A DNA stretch of 64,000 bases from contig PNAS01000075.1 in the NCBI GenBank assembly GCA_003169695.1, positions 1-64,000 on the forward strand, given 5' to 3'. The translations under genes were made by a program, and so were the position numbers. Positions 17,845 to 26,952 of this stretch are shown here, piece after piece. Every line of letters starts with the position of its first letter. Position 1 is the stretch's first letter. The notes below the pieces were generated by a model that saw only the letters and a list, made by a program, of their open reading frames with translations, was not told the origin of the DNA and made no database searches. The stretch is from Spartobacteria bacterium. Its GTDB lineage: Bacteria; Verrucomicrobiota; Verrucomicrobiia; Chthoniobacterales; UBA10450.

Positions 17845-18474
17845 ATGGCTGAACGAATACGACCGATCGAACAAATGCTGGAACTAAGCGAAGAAGAGGC
17901 GATGTCGCCCGAGCATCTCGATTCCCAAGTCCAAAAGGCGCAGGAGCAACTTCTGCAATTGAAGCGGCAGTCGGAGCAAATCGAGAAGCAGAAACGCGAA
18001 CTGGAAGAGCTGAGCCGGCGCCAGGAAGAACTGGAACGCGGGCGCGCGGAGATGACGGACAAGCTGTCGCGGTCGCTCGTGATTCTCGAACGCGAAGGGT
18101 ACGATTCGCAAAAAAAACTCGAACAAATTCGGACAACCCACGAGAGCTTTAGTCAACATTTACAGCTCCTCGAGGCGATCGAGCCCAAGACCTGGAACCC
18201 GGCAGAACTGCCGAAAGAGTTGAGCCGCGCCCTGAGCACGGTGGACGACGCTCGGACGGAATTCAGCCAGCAACGCAGCCGCCTCGAAGCCGGGAACAGC
18301 GATCAATCAGCCGATCTGAACTTGCCGGACGCCGCGCCGGGTCTTTCGGGACTGGGCGGCGGAAAAACGTTCGCGCAATGGGTGCAGATCGGTTTCGCTC
18401 TGACGCTGCCGTTGATTATTTTTGGGTTGGCCGCGCTCCTGGTTTTCTTCTGGATGGCCACGAAGGGTCAATGA
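17845..18474 (+). CDS. Coiled-coil protein with C-terminal membrane anchor, unknown function
   Basis: The 209-residue protein is mostly charged helix. Residues 25-75 are dense in Q, E, K, R and L with heptad-like spacing (QVQKAQEQLLQLKRQSEQIE..), and a second helical stretch follows to about 150. A short glycine-rich linker (GLSGLGGGK) leads to one hydrophobic segment near the end (ALTLPLIIFGLAALLVFFW). It is probably tethered to the cytoplasmic membrane with the coil inside. I recognise no family. It sits six bases before another coiled-coil/membrane protein and just upstream of gatC-gatA, so the four genes may be one transcript. Confidence 0.82.
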   Translation: MAERIRPIEQMLELSEEEAMSPEHLDSQVQKAQEQLLQLKRQSEQIEKQKRELEELSRRQEELERGRAEMTDKLSRSLVILEREGYDSQKKLEQIRTTHESFSQHLQLLEAIEPKTWNPAELPKELSRALSTVDDARTEFSQQRSRLEAGNSDQSADLNLPDAAPGLSGLGGGKTFAQWVQIGFALTLPLIIFGLAALLVFFWMATKGQ

Positions 18475-18480
18475 TTCCGC

Positions 18481-18846
18481 ATGCGTCGCCGACCGCTTAA
18501 AGGCGGAACACCGCTCAACCAGAAACAGGAAGAACTCGCGCAGCGCGAAACGCAGCTTCGCGGCGAAATGGAAAAGCTGGAGCGCATGATTGCGGAAGCT
18601 CCTCGGGTTGCCGAGGAAAACACGCGCCGGCAACGCGAGGAATTGTTGACCCGCGCCAGCGAAGGCCGCAGCCGGCTGGATGTCTCGGTCGCGCTCCAGG
18701 ACAAGCGTTGGGCCGACGATAGCCACGTCGGCGGCCGGCGCGTTTCGTTGCGAAAGGAACGGCGCGAGGGTCGGATCGTTTTTCTTGTTCTCGTGATTGC
18801 GCTTTGTGTCGCCGTCATTTGGCTGGTGAGCCATCTTCATTTTTAG
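18481..18846 (+). CDS. Small coiled-coil membrane protein, unknown function
   Basis: The 121-residue protein has a basic start (MRRRPLKGG) and a helical, charged region of about 50 residues (QKQEELAQRETQLRGEMEK..). A more polar middle follows, and one C-terminal membrane helix (IVFLVLVIALCVAVIWLV). Its architecture repeats that of the preceding gene, and the two may form a membrane-bound pair. It begins six bases after that gene and ends eleven bases before gatC. Function is not inferable. Confidence 0.8.
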   Translation: MRRRPLKGGTPLNQKQEELAQRETQLRGEMEKLERMIAEAPRVAEENTRRQREELLTRASEGRSRLDVSVALQDKRWADDSHVGGRRVSLRKERREGRIVFLVLVIALCVAVIWLVSHLHF

Positions 18847-18857
18847 TCGATTGCCGC

Positions 18858-19148
18858 ATGGCCGAGCTTGCTCAAATCGACGTGGCGCACGTCGCGAAAC
18901 TCGCACGACTCGATCTCACCAAGGAGGAGACGAAACTCTTTCAAGCGCAGCTTGGGCGCGTTCTGGAATACGCAGAGAAATTGCGGGAGCCGGATACCAG
19001 CTACGTGGAAGCCGCAGCGCACGCGGTCCCCATTTTCAATATCTTCCGCGAAGATGAGCCGCGCGCCGGGTTTACCGCTGAGGAAGCGTTGAGCAACGCA
19101 CCGCGCCAGGCGAACGGCCTCTTCATTGTCACGAAGGTCGTTGAATGA
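18858..19148 (+). CDS. gatC: Asp-tRNA(Asn)/Glu-tRNA(Gln) amidotransferase subunit C
   Basis: The 96-residue protein is the small GatC subunit that wraps around GatA and stabilises it against GatB. Family sequence is evident: IDVAHVAKLARLDLTKEET, LGRVLEYAEKL, and the central VPIFNIFREDEP, with a C-terminal NGLFIVTKVVE in place of the usual F.VP.V.. ending. Start is ATG 18858; the longer frame from 18804 runs into the upstream gene. The stop overlaps the gatA start by four bases (ATGA), so they are coupled. gatB is not in this window. Confidence 0.95.
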   Translation: MAELAQIDVAHVAKLARLDLTKEETKLFQAQLGRVLEYAEKLREPDTSYVEAAAHAVPIFNIFREDEPRAGFTAEEALSNAPRQANGLFIVTKVVE

Positions 19149-20632
19149 CGGCGCTCGACCTGCCGAGGCTGAACATCGCCGAACTGCAGACGCTTCTCCG
19201 TCAACGCGAAGTTTCCCCGCGCGAGGTCCTGGAGGCGCTCCGGTCCCGTATCGCGGAAGTAGAGCCTCAGATCGATGCGTATCTGTCGATTGATTTCGAC
19301 GATGCTCTCAAACAAGCAGAACGCACCGATGTGAATTTGGCGCTCGGGGGCGTGCCCATCGCAATCAAAGATATCATCAGCGTGGCCGGTCAGCCGTGCA
19401 CCTGCGCATCGAAGATTCTGCAGGACTATCGGGCGCTCTACGACGCGACCGTCATTCGCAAACTCAGAGCAGTCGGCGCGATTCCATTTGGAAAAACAAA
19501 CATGGACGAATTTGCGATGGGCTCGTCGACGGAGAATTCGAGCGTGAAACTCACTCGAAATCCCTGGGACGTGTCACGCGTGCCCGGAGGCTCCAGTGGC
19601 GGCTCAGCCGCGGCGGTGGCGGCAGATACAGCGTTTGGAGCGCTCGGAACAGACACCGGCGGGTCGATCCGCCAACCAGCGGCTCTTTCCGGCGTGGTGG
19701 GGGTGAAACCGAGTTATGGCCGCGTCTCACGCTTCGGCCTGGTCGCGTTCGCGTCGTCCCTCGATCAAGCCGGCCCGTTGACCAAGACGGTGCGCGACGC
19801 GGCGATGGTGATGAACGCGATCGCCGGGCCCGATGCGCAGGACTCGACCTGCTTGAACGAAGCGGTACCCGATTATACCGCTGATCTTGGGCGTGACGTA
19901 CGCGGAATCCGGCTCGGTCTGCCAAAAGAATACATGATCGAGGGAATCGATCCGCAGGTGAGAGCGGCGATGGAAAAAGCGGTCGCGCATTTCAACTCGT
20001 TAGGCGCGGAAATCATCGACGTTTCATTGCCCCACACGGAATACGCGATTGCCTCTTATTATATGATCGCGAGCGCGGAGGCGTCGGCGAATCTCGCGCG
20101 CTTCGACGGAGTGCGTTACGGCCATCGCGCGGAGAACCCGCGGAACGTGTTCGACCATTATGGCCGGACGCGGGAAGAAGGATTTGGTCCGGAAGTGAAG
20201 CGGCGCATCATTCTCGGCACCTACGTTCTCAGCTCCGGATATTACGAGGCGTATTACGCGCGCGCGCAAAAAGTGAGGACGCTGATCCGCCGTGACTTTG
20301 CCGAGGCCTTTCAAAAGGTGGATGCGCTCATCTCGCCGACGTCACCGGTGCCGGCATTTCCACTTGGGGAGAAAAGCTCCGATCCGTTGCAGATGTATCT
20401 GGCGGATATTTTCACAAACGCGGCGAACCTGGCCGGCATTTGCGGGATCAGTCTGCCGTGCGGTTTTGCGCGGATAGAGAATGGGACGCAATTGCCGGTT
20501 GGGTTGCAGTTGCTGGGGAACGCACTGGATGAGGGGCGGATCTTGCAGATTGCGTACGCGTATGAGCAAAGCACGGACTGGCACAAACAGCGGCCGCCGA
20601 TGAAGAGGGAAACGTCCAACGCCCGACTTTGA
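19145..20632 (+). CDS. gatA: Asp-tRNA(Asn)/Glu-tRNA(Gln) amidotransferase subunit A
   Basis: The 495-residue amidase generates ammonia from glutamine to amidate Glu-tRNA(Gln) or Asp-tRNA(Asn). The amidase-signature triad is present: Lys75 in PIAIKD, cis-Ser150 in VPGGSSGGSAAAVA and nucleophile Ser174 in GTDTGGSIRQPAA. Downstream family blocks include KPSYGRVSRFGLVAFASSLDQ and the late NLAGICGISLPCGF. Length is normal. The last codons (KRETSNARL) resemble the in-frame reading of the ACGTTCGA repeat and may be a repeat-derived tail. It is coupled to gatC by an ATGA overlap. The partner gatB must be elsewhere. Confidence 0.96.
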   Translation: MTALDLPRLNIAELQTLLRQREVSPREVLEALRSRIAEVEPQIDAYLSIDFDDALKQAERTDVNLALGGVPIAIKDIISVAGQPCTCASKILQDYRALYDATVIRKLRAVGAIPFGKTNMDEFAMGSSTENSSVKLTRNPWDVSRVPGGSSGGSAAAVAADTAFGALGTDTGGSIRQPAALSGVVGVKPSYGRVSRFGLVAFASSLDQAGPLTKTVRDAAMVMNAIAGPDAQDSTCLNEAVPDYTADLGRDVRGIRLGLPKEYMIEGIDPQVRAAMEKAVAHFNSLGAEIIDVSLPHTEYAIASYYMIASAEASANLARFDGVRYGHRAENPRNVFDHYGRTREEGFGPEVKRRIILGTYVLSSGYYEAYYARAQKVRTLIRRDFAEAFQKVDALISPTSPVPAFPLGEKSSDPLQMYLADIFTNAANLAGICGISLPCGFARIENGTQLPVGLQLLGNALDEGRILQIAYAYEQSTDWHKQRPPMKRETSNARL

Positions 20633-21146
20633 ACACAGGTTAGTCGCAGTGAGTTCGAGGTCCGCCCGCGGCATTACTTGGTTCGACGCTCTCCGCCGTC
20701 GCCATAGTTTCTCTCTCGATTCCACTACGGATTTCGCGCAAACCTACCGCAATACGCTCTTCCCCACGCTCCTGCTTTTCATCGGTCTGGCGATCGAGCT
20801 TTTTCAGTTAAAGCGAGCGGGGCCGCAACGTCCTTTCCGGATGACGTGAACTTTGCCCGGACCACGCTCTGCGGCGATGGAAGCCGCGACATGCTGACGA
20901 AGCGCTTGATACCACCAATAGTGGCCTTCGACTGAGTGCATGATGTCGTGTTCGACGGGAGATATATGAACCGTCTATCGTTCGTAAGAGCCTGCACTCG
21001 GTCGCCTGCCACTGCATGCAATTCCTGAAATGACTTGTCGCAAGCGGTTGCCTTTCGTCTACCGGATGATTTGCCCGCCTCGCCATAATAACCATTTTCA
21101 AAGGAGCATTCTTGGGTCGCGCCAGCAGCGCCCGACCGATGCCAGG
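20633..21146. other. Gap with a methyltransferase N-terminal scrap
   Basis: About 500 bases lie between gatA and the ABC operon. A plus-strand frame of 66 codons (20649-20849) has one hydrophobic run but no good start, and I do not call it. On the minus strand from about 20960 down to 20823 one frame reads VEHDIMHSVEGHYWWYQALR and then QHVAASIAAERG. This is the pattern opening many class I methyltransferases (M..VE..HWWY..LR). No SAM motif follows, so it is a remnant. Confidence 0.55.
20823..20960 (-). pseudogene. Remnant of a methyltransferase N-terminus
   Basis: The frame keeps HSVEGHYWWYQALRQHVAAS, a typical opening of SAM-dependent methyltransferases. It then runs into KVHVIRKGRCGPARFN and a stop without motif I. 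Upstream frames are broken. The identification is by pattern only. Confidence 0.5.
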
Positions 21147-21914
21147 CTATCGCAAGCCCGTGCCCCAGCGCTGATGGAGAAATCGCTCGATCGGTGCGAA
21201 CAAGATCTTGTCGGTGAGCAAGCCAATTAAAACAATGACCAGCATCACGCCGATCACCTGGTCCATGGCATGCAGTTCACGTCCGTAATGCAAAAGATGT
21301 CCAAGCCCGAAGCCGGTCAAAATGGTCACGTAAATTTCGGCCGCCATGAGTGACCGCCAGGCGAAGGCCCAACCTTGTTTCATGCCGCTGACGAGATAGG
21401 GCAACGACGCCGGGAGGATGACTTTCGTCCATTTGTGCAAGCCACTCGATCCCATGGTCCGCGCGGCCCGCGCGAAGATGGGCGGGATGTTGCGCACGCC
21501 GGTATCGGTGGCGATCACGACCGACCAGACCGTTCCCATGACAACGACGAACAACATCGCGCTTTCTGTTTGGCCAAACCAAAGCAAGGCGAGAGGGATC
21601 CAACAAACGCTCGGCAAAGTCTGCAAACCAAGCGCCAGGACGCCGATCGTGTCTTCGACGAACTTCCAGGCGGACGTGAGGAGCCCGAGCGGCAACCCGA
21701 TCGCAATCCCGATCAAGTAACCAACCACGAGCCGCCGCACAGTTACGCCCGTGGCCTGGAGCAACGTTCCGTCGCGCGCCGCGCCCAGGAGATATTCGCC
21801 GACACTTTGCGGCGACGGCAATAGGATGGGCGACCAAATTTTTGCCTGCACGATCACCGACCAGATCACAAGCAGAACGAGAAAAAATATCGTCGCCAGA
21901 AGAGTGCGTTTCAT
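21147..21914 (-). CDS. ABC transporter permease, NitT/TauT (SsuC/TauC) type
   Basis: The 255-residue inner-membrane permease has about six helices. The BPD_transp_1 EAA-type loop is recognisable in ARAARTMGSSGLHKWTKVILPASLPYLVSGMKQGWAFAW, the usual coupling helix of SsuC/TauC/NrtB permeases. The likely start is ATG 21914, which overlaps the ATPase stop by four bases (ATGA); the longer frame runs back through the ATPase gene. Together with the ATPase and binding protein it forms a complete importer for a small oxyanion or organosulfur compound. The exact ligand (sulfonate, taurine, nitrate or other) cannot be read from sequence. Confidence 0.93.
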   Translation of the reverse strand: MKRTLLATIFFLVLLVIWSVIVQAKIWSPILLPSPQSVGEYLLGAARDGTLLQATGVTVRRLVVGYLIGIAIGLPLGLLTSAWKFVEDTIGVLALGLQTLPSVCWIPLALLWFGQTESAMLFVVVMGTVWSVVIATDTGVRNIPPIFARAARTMGSSGLHKWTKVILPASLPYLVSGMKQGWAFAWRSLMAAEIYVTILTGFGLGHLLHYGRELHAMDQVIGVMLVIVLIGLLTDKILFAPIERFLHQRWGTGLR

Positions 21915-22717
21915 GAGTCGGACACCTCTCCGGCCGAATGGCCTTTCAGGGCGCGGGTAATTTCGCCGGAGTGCTCTGCGAGCTCGACGCTGTTGATGTC
22001 GCGCGGCCGTGGAAGGCGAATGTCGAATTGCTCGCGGATTCGGCCGGGATTGCGCGAGAACAAGATCACGCAATCGGCGAGGCAGACGGCTTCGCGCACG
22101 TTGTGGGTGACGAAGACGATTGTTTTCCGTCGCTTTTGCCAGATCCGCTGAATGTCGCTGTAAAGTTGCTCGCGGGTGAGCGCATCGAGCGCGGCAAAAG
22201 GTTCATCCATCAACAAGACGCGCGGATTCGGGGCGAGCGCGCGCGCCAGAGCGACGCGTTGTTTCATCCCGCCAGAAAGCTCGTGCACATGCGCGGCCGA
22301 GAACTTCTCCAAGCCGACCAGTTGAATGAAAAACTTCGCGATCTCCAGACGTTCCTTATTCGTTAGGCCAGGTTTGAGTTTCAACCCAAACATGACGTTG
22401 CCGGTCACATCGAGCCAGGGAAAGAGCGCGGATTCCTGAAACATGACGAGTCGATGGCGGCCGGGATTGAGAACGGGTTCGTTGTCGGCCATGACCACGC
22501 CCTCGTCCGGCGTCTCGAGGCCCGAGATGATATCCAGCAAGGTCGATTTGCCGCAACCGCTCGGCCCGACCAGGCAAACGAACTCGCCTTCGCCGATGTT
22601 GAGCGAGACATTATCCAGCGCATGCACCGTCTGCCGCGTGGTGCGAAACCACTTCGAAACATTCTCGACGATGAGCTTCGCCGGTGGCGGCCCAATTAAC
22701 TCCTCCTGAAGCGACAT
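21911..22717 (-). CDS. ABC transporter ATPase, NitT/TauT (SsuB/TauB) type
   Basis: The 268-residue ATPase has Walker A GPSGCGKST, the Q-loop segment MFQESALFPWLDV, the signature LSGGMKQRVALARAL, Walker B VLLMDEPFAALDA and the switch His in FVTHNVREA. The D-loop DEPFAALDALTR and the FPWL Q-loop are characteristic of the SsuB/TauB/NrtD group. It powers import through the permease encoded next. Its ATG shares a base with the stop of the binding-protein gene (TAATG), and its own stop overlaps the permease start, so the three are translationally coupled. Confidence 0.95.
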   Translation of the reverse strand: MSLQEELIGPPPAKLIVENVSKWFRTTRQTVHALDNVSLNIGEGEFVCLVGPSGCGKSTLLDIISGLETPDEGVVMADNEPVLNPGRHRLVMFQESALFPWLDVTGNVMFGLKLKPGLTNKERLEIAKFFIQLVGLEKFSAAHVHELSGGMKQRVALARALAPNPRVLLMDEPFAALDALTREQLYSDIQRIWQKRRKTIVFVTHNVREAVCLADCVILFSRNPGRIREQFDIRLPRPRDINSVELAEHSGEITRALKGHSAGEVSDS

Positions 22718-23682
22718 TAGGGTTTCTCGAACAGGCTCGAGAGATCAGGCGCTCTCTTGATGAAGCCGGCTTTAATCGAGTTCTGCAGAAAGCTCTCGAC
22801 GGAGGCGCGTGGCACCTCGGCCGTGAACACGATCCGTTTCCATGATTGTGCGATGTGGTCAGGAGCCATGTCGCTTCTGGTTTCTTCGAGCAGTTCGGCT
22901 CGCACGAGCTTCTGTGCCTCTTCCGGATTCCTGGCCATCCACTCCGTCAACTCGGCGTGGGCTTGAGCGAACTTCTTTGCGAGATCGCGATGTTCGGCGA
23001 AGAACTTGACGCTGGAAACCAAAACGGTGGTCGCGACATCTTTTTCATCCACGAGAATTTTGCCGCCGGATTCACGCTCGAGCTGGGAGACCCACGGCTC
23101 AACGGTCCAAACTGCATCGATCCTTTTTTGCTGGAACAATGCCAGCTGATCGGGATTTTGCGTAGGCAAGACCTGCGCGTCACCGCCGAGCTGCGTGATT
23201 TTCAGGCCGCCTGCCGTCAACCACGCGCGGCATGAAATATCCTGCGTGTTCCCGAGCTGCGGAGTTGCAATTTTCTTTCCGCGAAAATCAGCGGGCGTTT
23301 TCAGATCTTGGTCTGGTTGCACAACCAGCGCCGCGCCGCCGTTCGCCGCGCCCGCGATCAACCGGATTTCGGCGCCGTTTGATTTCGTATAAGCGTTCAG
23401 TGCCGGTCCAGGGCCGACGTAAGTTAAATCAATCGACTGTGCGAAGATCGCTTCCATGGCGCTCGGTCCGGCATTGTAAACGAACCATTCGATCTTGGTG
23501 CCGGGACCAAGCCGCTCTTCGAACCAGCCTTTGCCTTGCCGCGAGAGATTGTGCGCCACCAGTGCCTGGGCGTGGGTAATATTCGGGAAGTGCCCGACGC
23601 GAAGGACAGCATTTTCTGCCGCTTCCACGAGGCCCGTGAAGGCAAACGCGATGGACAAAGTAAGCAGGGAGATCGTTTTCAT
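22717..23682 (-). CDS. ABC transporter substrate-binding protein, SsuA/TauA type
   Basis: The 321-residue protein carries a signal peptide (MKTISLLTLSIAFAFTGLVEA, cleavage after VEA-) and is exported. The mature part matches NMT1/SsuA-like binding proteins: VLRVGHFPNITHAQALVA, then AMEAIFAQSIDLTYVGPGPALNAY, DFRGKKIATPQLGNTQD and IDAVWTVEPWVSQLE. Start chosen at ATG 23682; a start 11 codons upstream is less likely. First gene of the three-gene importer operon. The YVGPGPALNAY segment resembles that of aliphatic-sulfonate-binding proteins, but ligand specificity is not proven. Confidence 0.93.
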   Translation of the reverse strand: MKTISLLTLSIAFAFTGLVEAAENAVLRVGHFPNITHAQALVAHNLSRQGKGWFEERLGPGTKIEWFVYNAGPSAMEAIFAQSIDLTYVGPGPALNAYTKSNGAEIRLIAGAANGGAALVVQPDQDLKTPADFRGKKIATPQLGNTQDISCRAWLTAGGLKITQLGGDAQVLPTQNPDQLALFQQKRIDAVWTVEPWVSQLERESGGKILVDEKDVATTVLVSSVKFFAEHRDLAKKFAQAHAELTEWMARNPEEAQKLVRAELLEETRSDMAPDHIAQSWKRIVFTAEVPRASVESFLQNSIKAGFIKRAPDLSSLFEKP

Positions 23683-23743
23683 AAGTGGTTGCCTGGCCGT
23701 TGCCACGAGTATCAAAAATCCACTTTCGAGGCAGCTAAAACCT

Positions 23744-26700
23744 TTATTCTTGAATTTCTATTTTCCCCAAACCCGCGGCCTCAAGCTGAGGATTCAGCGC
23801 GGGAAGGTCCTGCGATTCGATCGCTCGCCATCGCTGAACTATGGATTCTGATTCGCGTTGAAGATCGGCGATGGCGGCTAGGACCGCAAGCGTGGGCGCG
23901 GCATCGACTTCCTGGATGTTCCCAAACAGCGTCCCTAGTCTTTCCAAGAGATCCAGGCTGAGCGCGGCACTCGCTCGACGGCTCGGCGGACCGGCGATCT
24001 CCTGTAATTTCTTGTTCAGCGCATCGAGCTGCGCCGCCACTGGATTTTGCCCGGCGCGTTCTTTCGCTTTTCCGAGTTCCGTGCTCAATCGGCTGAGGCC
24101 GTTGTTTACCGCTTCAAGCGTCGGGCGGATTTCATAGAGTTCTTTGCTTAGCTCAAACTGTTGCGCCAGGTCCGCCGTCGAAGTTTTCACGCGTGGATCG
24201 ATTTTCACGGAGAGCGGTTGTGCGTAGCTTTTTCCATTCATCGTTAAGACCACCGAGTAATCGCCCGGCACTACCCAGGGTGAAGTCGATTTGGGCGCCG
24301 TGTGGCGATAGACCGCTGTCATCGGATATTCCGGCTCGATGCCGGGAATAGGTGCGTAATGCATGTCCCACAGAAAACGGTGCATCCCGCGCTCGTTGGG
24401 CAATGTTTGCTGCGGCCGCACCCAATAAGCTGGAATCTTTAGTTTCGGGTCGATGGGCGGGGCTGCGTCCACGCTAGAATAGCGCCGTACCACATTCCTT
24501 TTCCCGTCCTTGATCTCCAGCGTAATCGCGCCGGACGCGTTCTTGCCCAAATAATAATCAATCATCGCACCGTCCGGAGGATTCTCGCCGGCGGGCTCAT
24601 CCGGCGGTATGGGCGTGTCTGTGTTCAAGCTCGATCGCACGCGCAACGCGGTTTGCGGTTTGAAGAGAATCGATTCTTCATTGCCCGTTTCGAGCTGCCG
24701 CAATGGTGTGATGTTATCCAAAATCCAAAATCCGCGCCCGTGCGTTGCCACCGCGATGTCGTCTCCTTTGATGATCAAATCTCTGACGGAAGTCGCGGGC
24801 ATATTCAACCGGAAAGGCTGCCAGTTTTCACCGTCGTCCAACGAGATGTAAACAGCCCGCTCCGTTCCCGCGAACAACAAGCCTTTTCGCTGCGTGTCTT
24901 CGCGCACGACGTTCACGGTTTGTCCGCCAGGAATGCCTTTCACGATTTCGCTCCAAGTCTTGCCGCCATCATGGGTCCGGTAAATGTGGGGACGCATATC
25001 GTCGAGCCGGATGGTGTTCACTGCGGCGTAGGCTGTGTTGGCGTCGAAATGTCCGGCATCGACCAGGGAAATCTTTTGCCAGGCGGAAATCTGCGGCGGC
25101 GTAACGTCCGTCCAATTTTTGCCGCCGTCGGTCGTTGCATGAATCAATCCGTCATCCGTGCCGGCCCAGATTCGCTTCGGATCGAGCGGCGAAGGTGCGA
25201 CGGTGTAAATCACGCCGCGCGGCGTCGGTTGCGCGGTTGGTTGTGAACGATACTTTCCGACTGTGGCCGGAATTTCAAAAGTCTTGCGCGTCAAATCCTG
25301 GCTGATTTGCTCCCACGCCTGTCCGCCATCGCGCGTTCTCCAGAGTGTGTTTGCGGCAAAGAAAAGAACATGCGGATCAACCGGCGAAAAAACCACCGGC
25401 TGCGTCCGCAGCATCCGAAACTCGGAAGAGGGAAACGCGTTCGGCAGGATGTTTTGGGCTTGTCCGGTGCGGCGATCGTAGCGCGTTAGTTTACCGCCGT
25501 AGACGATATCCGGATCGACCGGATCAGGCGCGACGTATCCATATTCTTCCGCCGCGACTGGATGCCAGTCCCGAAAAGTAATCTCACCGTCTTGACCGCG
25601 GCTCGAAATGCAAACCGAACCACTTTCCTGCTGCCCACTGCACAAACGATACGGAAAAGCGTTATCCGCGCTGACGTGATAGAGCTGCGCGGTGGATTGA
25701 TTGAACCATGAACTCCAGGTTTCGCCGCCGTTGACGGTGATGATCGCGCCCTGGTCGCTCCCGAGCAAAATAATGGAGGTATTGTTTGGATTTACCCAGA
25801 CGTTTTGATAATCGTCGCCCCCGGGCGCCCCGCGTAAACCGTTCCACGTTTTGCCGCCGTCAGTTGATTTCCAGCAAACGACAGTCGCGGAATAAACGAT
25901 GCTTGCGTCCTTTGGATCGAATCGCACCACGGGCAAATCACCGCCTCCGATTGCCAGTCCTGGACGCGAATCGGTAGTGGCGACGAACCAATTCTCGCCG
26001 GCGTCGTCGGATCGATAAAGCCCCGCGCCTTTCGCCGTGCCGACCGCGGCGAAAAGACTCTTGGGCGAGCGCGGAGCCACGGCGAGATTTGCCTGAACGA
26101 TCCCATCAGGCAGACCTTTGCTGAGCTGATTCCAGGTCTTCCCGCCGTCGATTGATTTGAAGATTCCGCCGTTGCCGCCATTCCAACCTCCATTTTCCCA
26201 CGGGCCTTCTCGCGCCTCCCACAGCGAAGCGTAAACGGTTTCTGGATTCGCCGGATCAATCTGCACGTCCGCGCCGCCGGTGTTTTCGTCGCGGTAAAGA
26301 ATCTTCTCGAAGGTCTTGCCTCCGTCGGTTGAACGAAAAACGCCACGTTCTTCGCTCGGGCCATAGGGATGACCGGCGACAGCAACAAAAACGCGATCAG
26401 CATTGCGCGGGTCGACGGCGATTTGCGAGATCTGCTGACCGTCACGCAGGCCAAGATGCGTCCAGGTCCTGCCCGCGTCACTCGATTTGTAGATGCCGTC
26501 ACCCACCGATAAATCGGGACGGTGCAAACCTTCGCCACTGCCGACGTAGATTATCTCAGGATTGGAATCCGAAACGGCGATCGCTCCGACTGAACCGGTC
26601 GGTTGGTCGTCGAAGATCGGTTGCCAGGTCCGACCGTAATCCGTCGTCTTAAAAACACCGCCGTTGACCTGCGCGATATAAAACACATTGGGCTGCGAAG

Positions 26701-26890
26701 GGACGCCGGCAACAGCTCGTGTTCGTCCGCCGCGGAACGGCCCGATGTTGCGCCAATGCAATGCTTGTTTGAAATCCTGATTGAGTTCAGCCCTAGCTAT
26801 CGCCAGATGGCCTAGGGCAAACGCAAAAATAACAAGCCGGAACAAAGCGGTTTCTGTTCGTGAAAAAAAATGCCGGACTTTCGCATCCAT
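23744..26890 (-). CDS. Large secreted sortilin/VPS10-type beta-propeller protein
   Basis: The 1048-residue protein begins with a basic stretch and a hydrophobic segment (ALFRLVIFAFALGHLAIARA) that should act as a signal. Repeated Asp-box/BNR motifs then build one or two propellers: GGVFKTTDYGRTW, GIYKSSDAGRTW, GVFRSTDGGKTF, GIFKSIDGGKTW, GLYRSDDAGENW and more up to about residue 690. A C-terminal part (about 720-1048) has DGAMIDYYLGKNASGAITLEI and a helical tail. Such proteins are common in Verrucomicrobiota and Acidobacteriota and often labelled glycosyl hydrolase, but no catalytic residues can be assigned. Separate from its neighbours; the upstream serine hydrolase is divergent, with 62 bases between starts. 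Confidence 0.88.
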   Translation of the reverse strand: MDAKVRHFFSRTETALFRLVIFAFALGHLAIARAELNQDFKQALHWRNIGPFRGGRTRAVAGVPSQPNVFYIAQVNGGVFKTTDYGRTWQPIFDDQPTGSVGAIAVSDSNPEIIYVGSGEGLHRPDLSVGDGIYKSSDAGRTWTHLGLRDGQQISQIAVDPRNADRVFVAVAGHPYGPSEERGVFRSTDGGKTFEKILYRDENTGGADVQIDPANPETVYASLWEAREGPWENGGWNGGNGGIFKSIDGGKTWNQLSKGLPDGIVQANLAVAPRSPKSLFAAVGTAKGAGLYRSDDAGENWFVATTDSRPGLAIGGGDLPVVRFDPKDASIVYSATVVCWKSTDGGKTWNGLRGAPGGDDYQNVWVNPNNTSIILLGSDQGAIITVNGGETWSSWFNQSTAQLYHVSADNAFPYRLCSGQQESGSVCISSRGQDGEITFRDWHPVAAEEYGYVAPDPVDPDIVYGGKLTRYDRRTGQAQNILPNAFPSSEFRMLRTQPVVFSPVDPHVLFFAANTLWRTRDGGQAWEQISQDLTRKTFEIPATVGKYRSQPTAQPTPRGVIYTVAPSPLDPKRIWAGTDDGLIHATTDGGKNWTDVTPPQISAWQKISLVDAGHFDANTAYAAVNTIRLDDMRPHIYRTHDGGKTWSEIVKGIPGGQTVNVVREDTQRKGLLFAGTERAVYISLDDGENWQPFRLNMPATSVRDLIIKGDDIAVATHGRGFWILDNITPLRQLETGNEESILFKPQTALRVRSSLNTDTPIPPDEPAGENPPDGAMIDYYLGKNASGAITLEIKDGKRNVVRRYSSVDAAPPIDPKLKIPAYWVRPQQTLPNERGMHRFLWDMHYAPIPGIEPEYPMTAVYRHTAPKSTSPWVVPGDYSVVLTMNGKSYAQPLSVKIDPRVKTSTADLAQQFELSKELYEIRPTLEAVNNGLSRLSTELGKAKERAGQNPVAAQLDALNKKLQEIAGPPSRRASAALSLDLLERLGTLFGNIQEVDAAPTLAVLAAIADLQRESESIVQRWRAIESQDLPALNPQLEAAGLGKIEIQE

Positions 26891-26952
26891 GGGGGACCTT
26901 CGCCGCCGCCAAGACTCTTGCCAGCGACTAAACGTGCCGACAGGATGGTCAC

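Noticed and set aside
20649-20849. 66-codon plus-strand frame after gatA
   Set aside because: No ribosome site, overlaps the methyltransferase scrap on the other strand, and only one hydrophobic run supports it.
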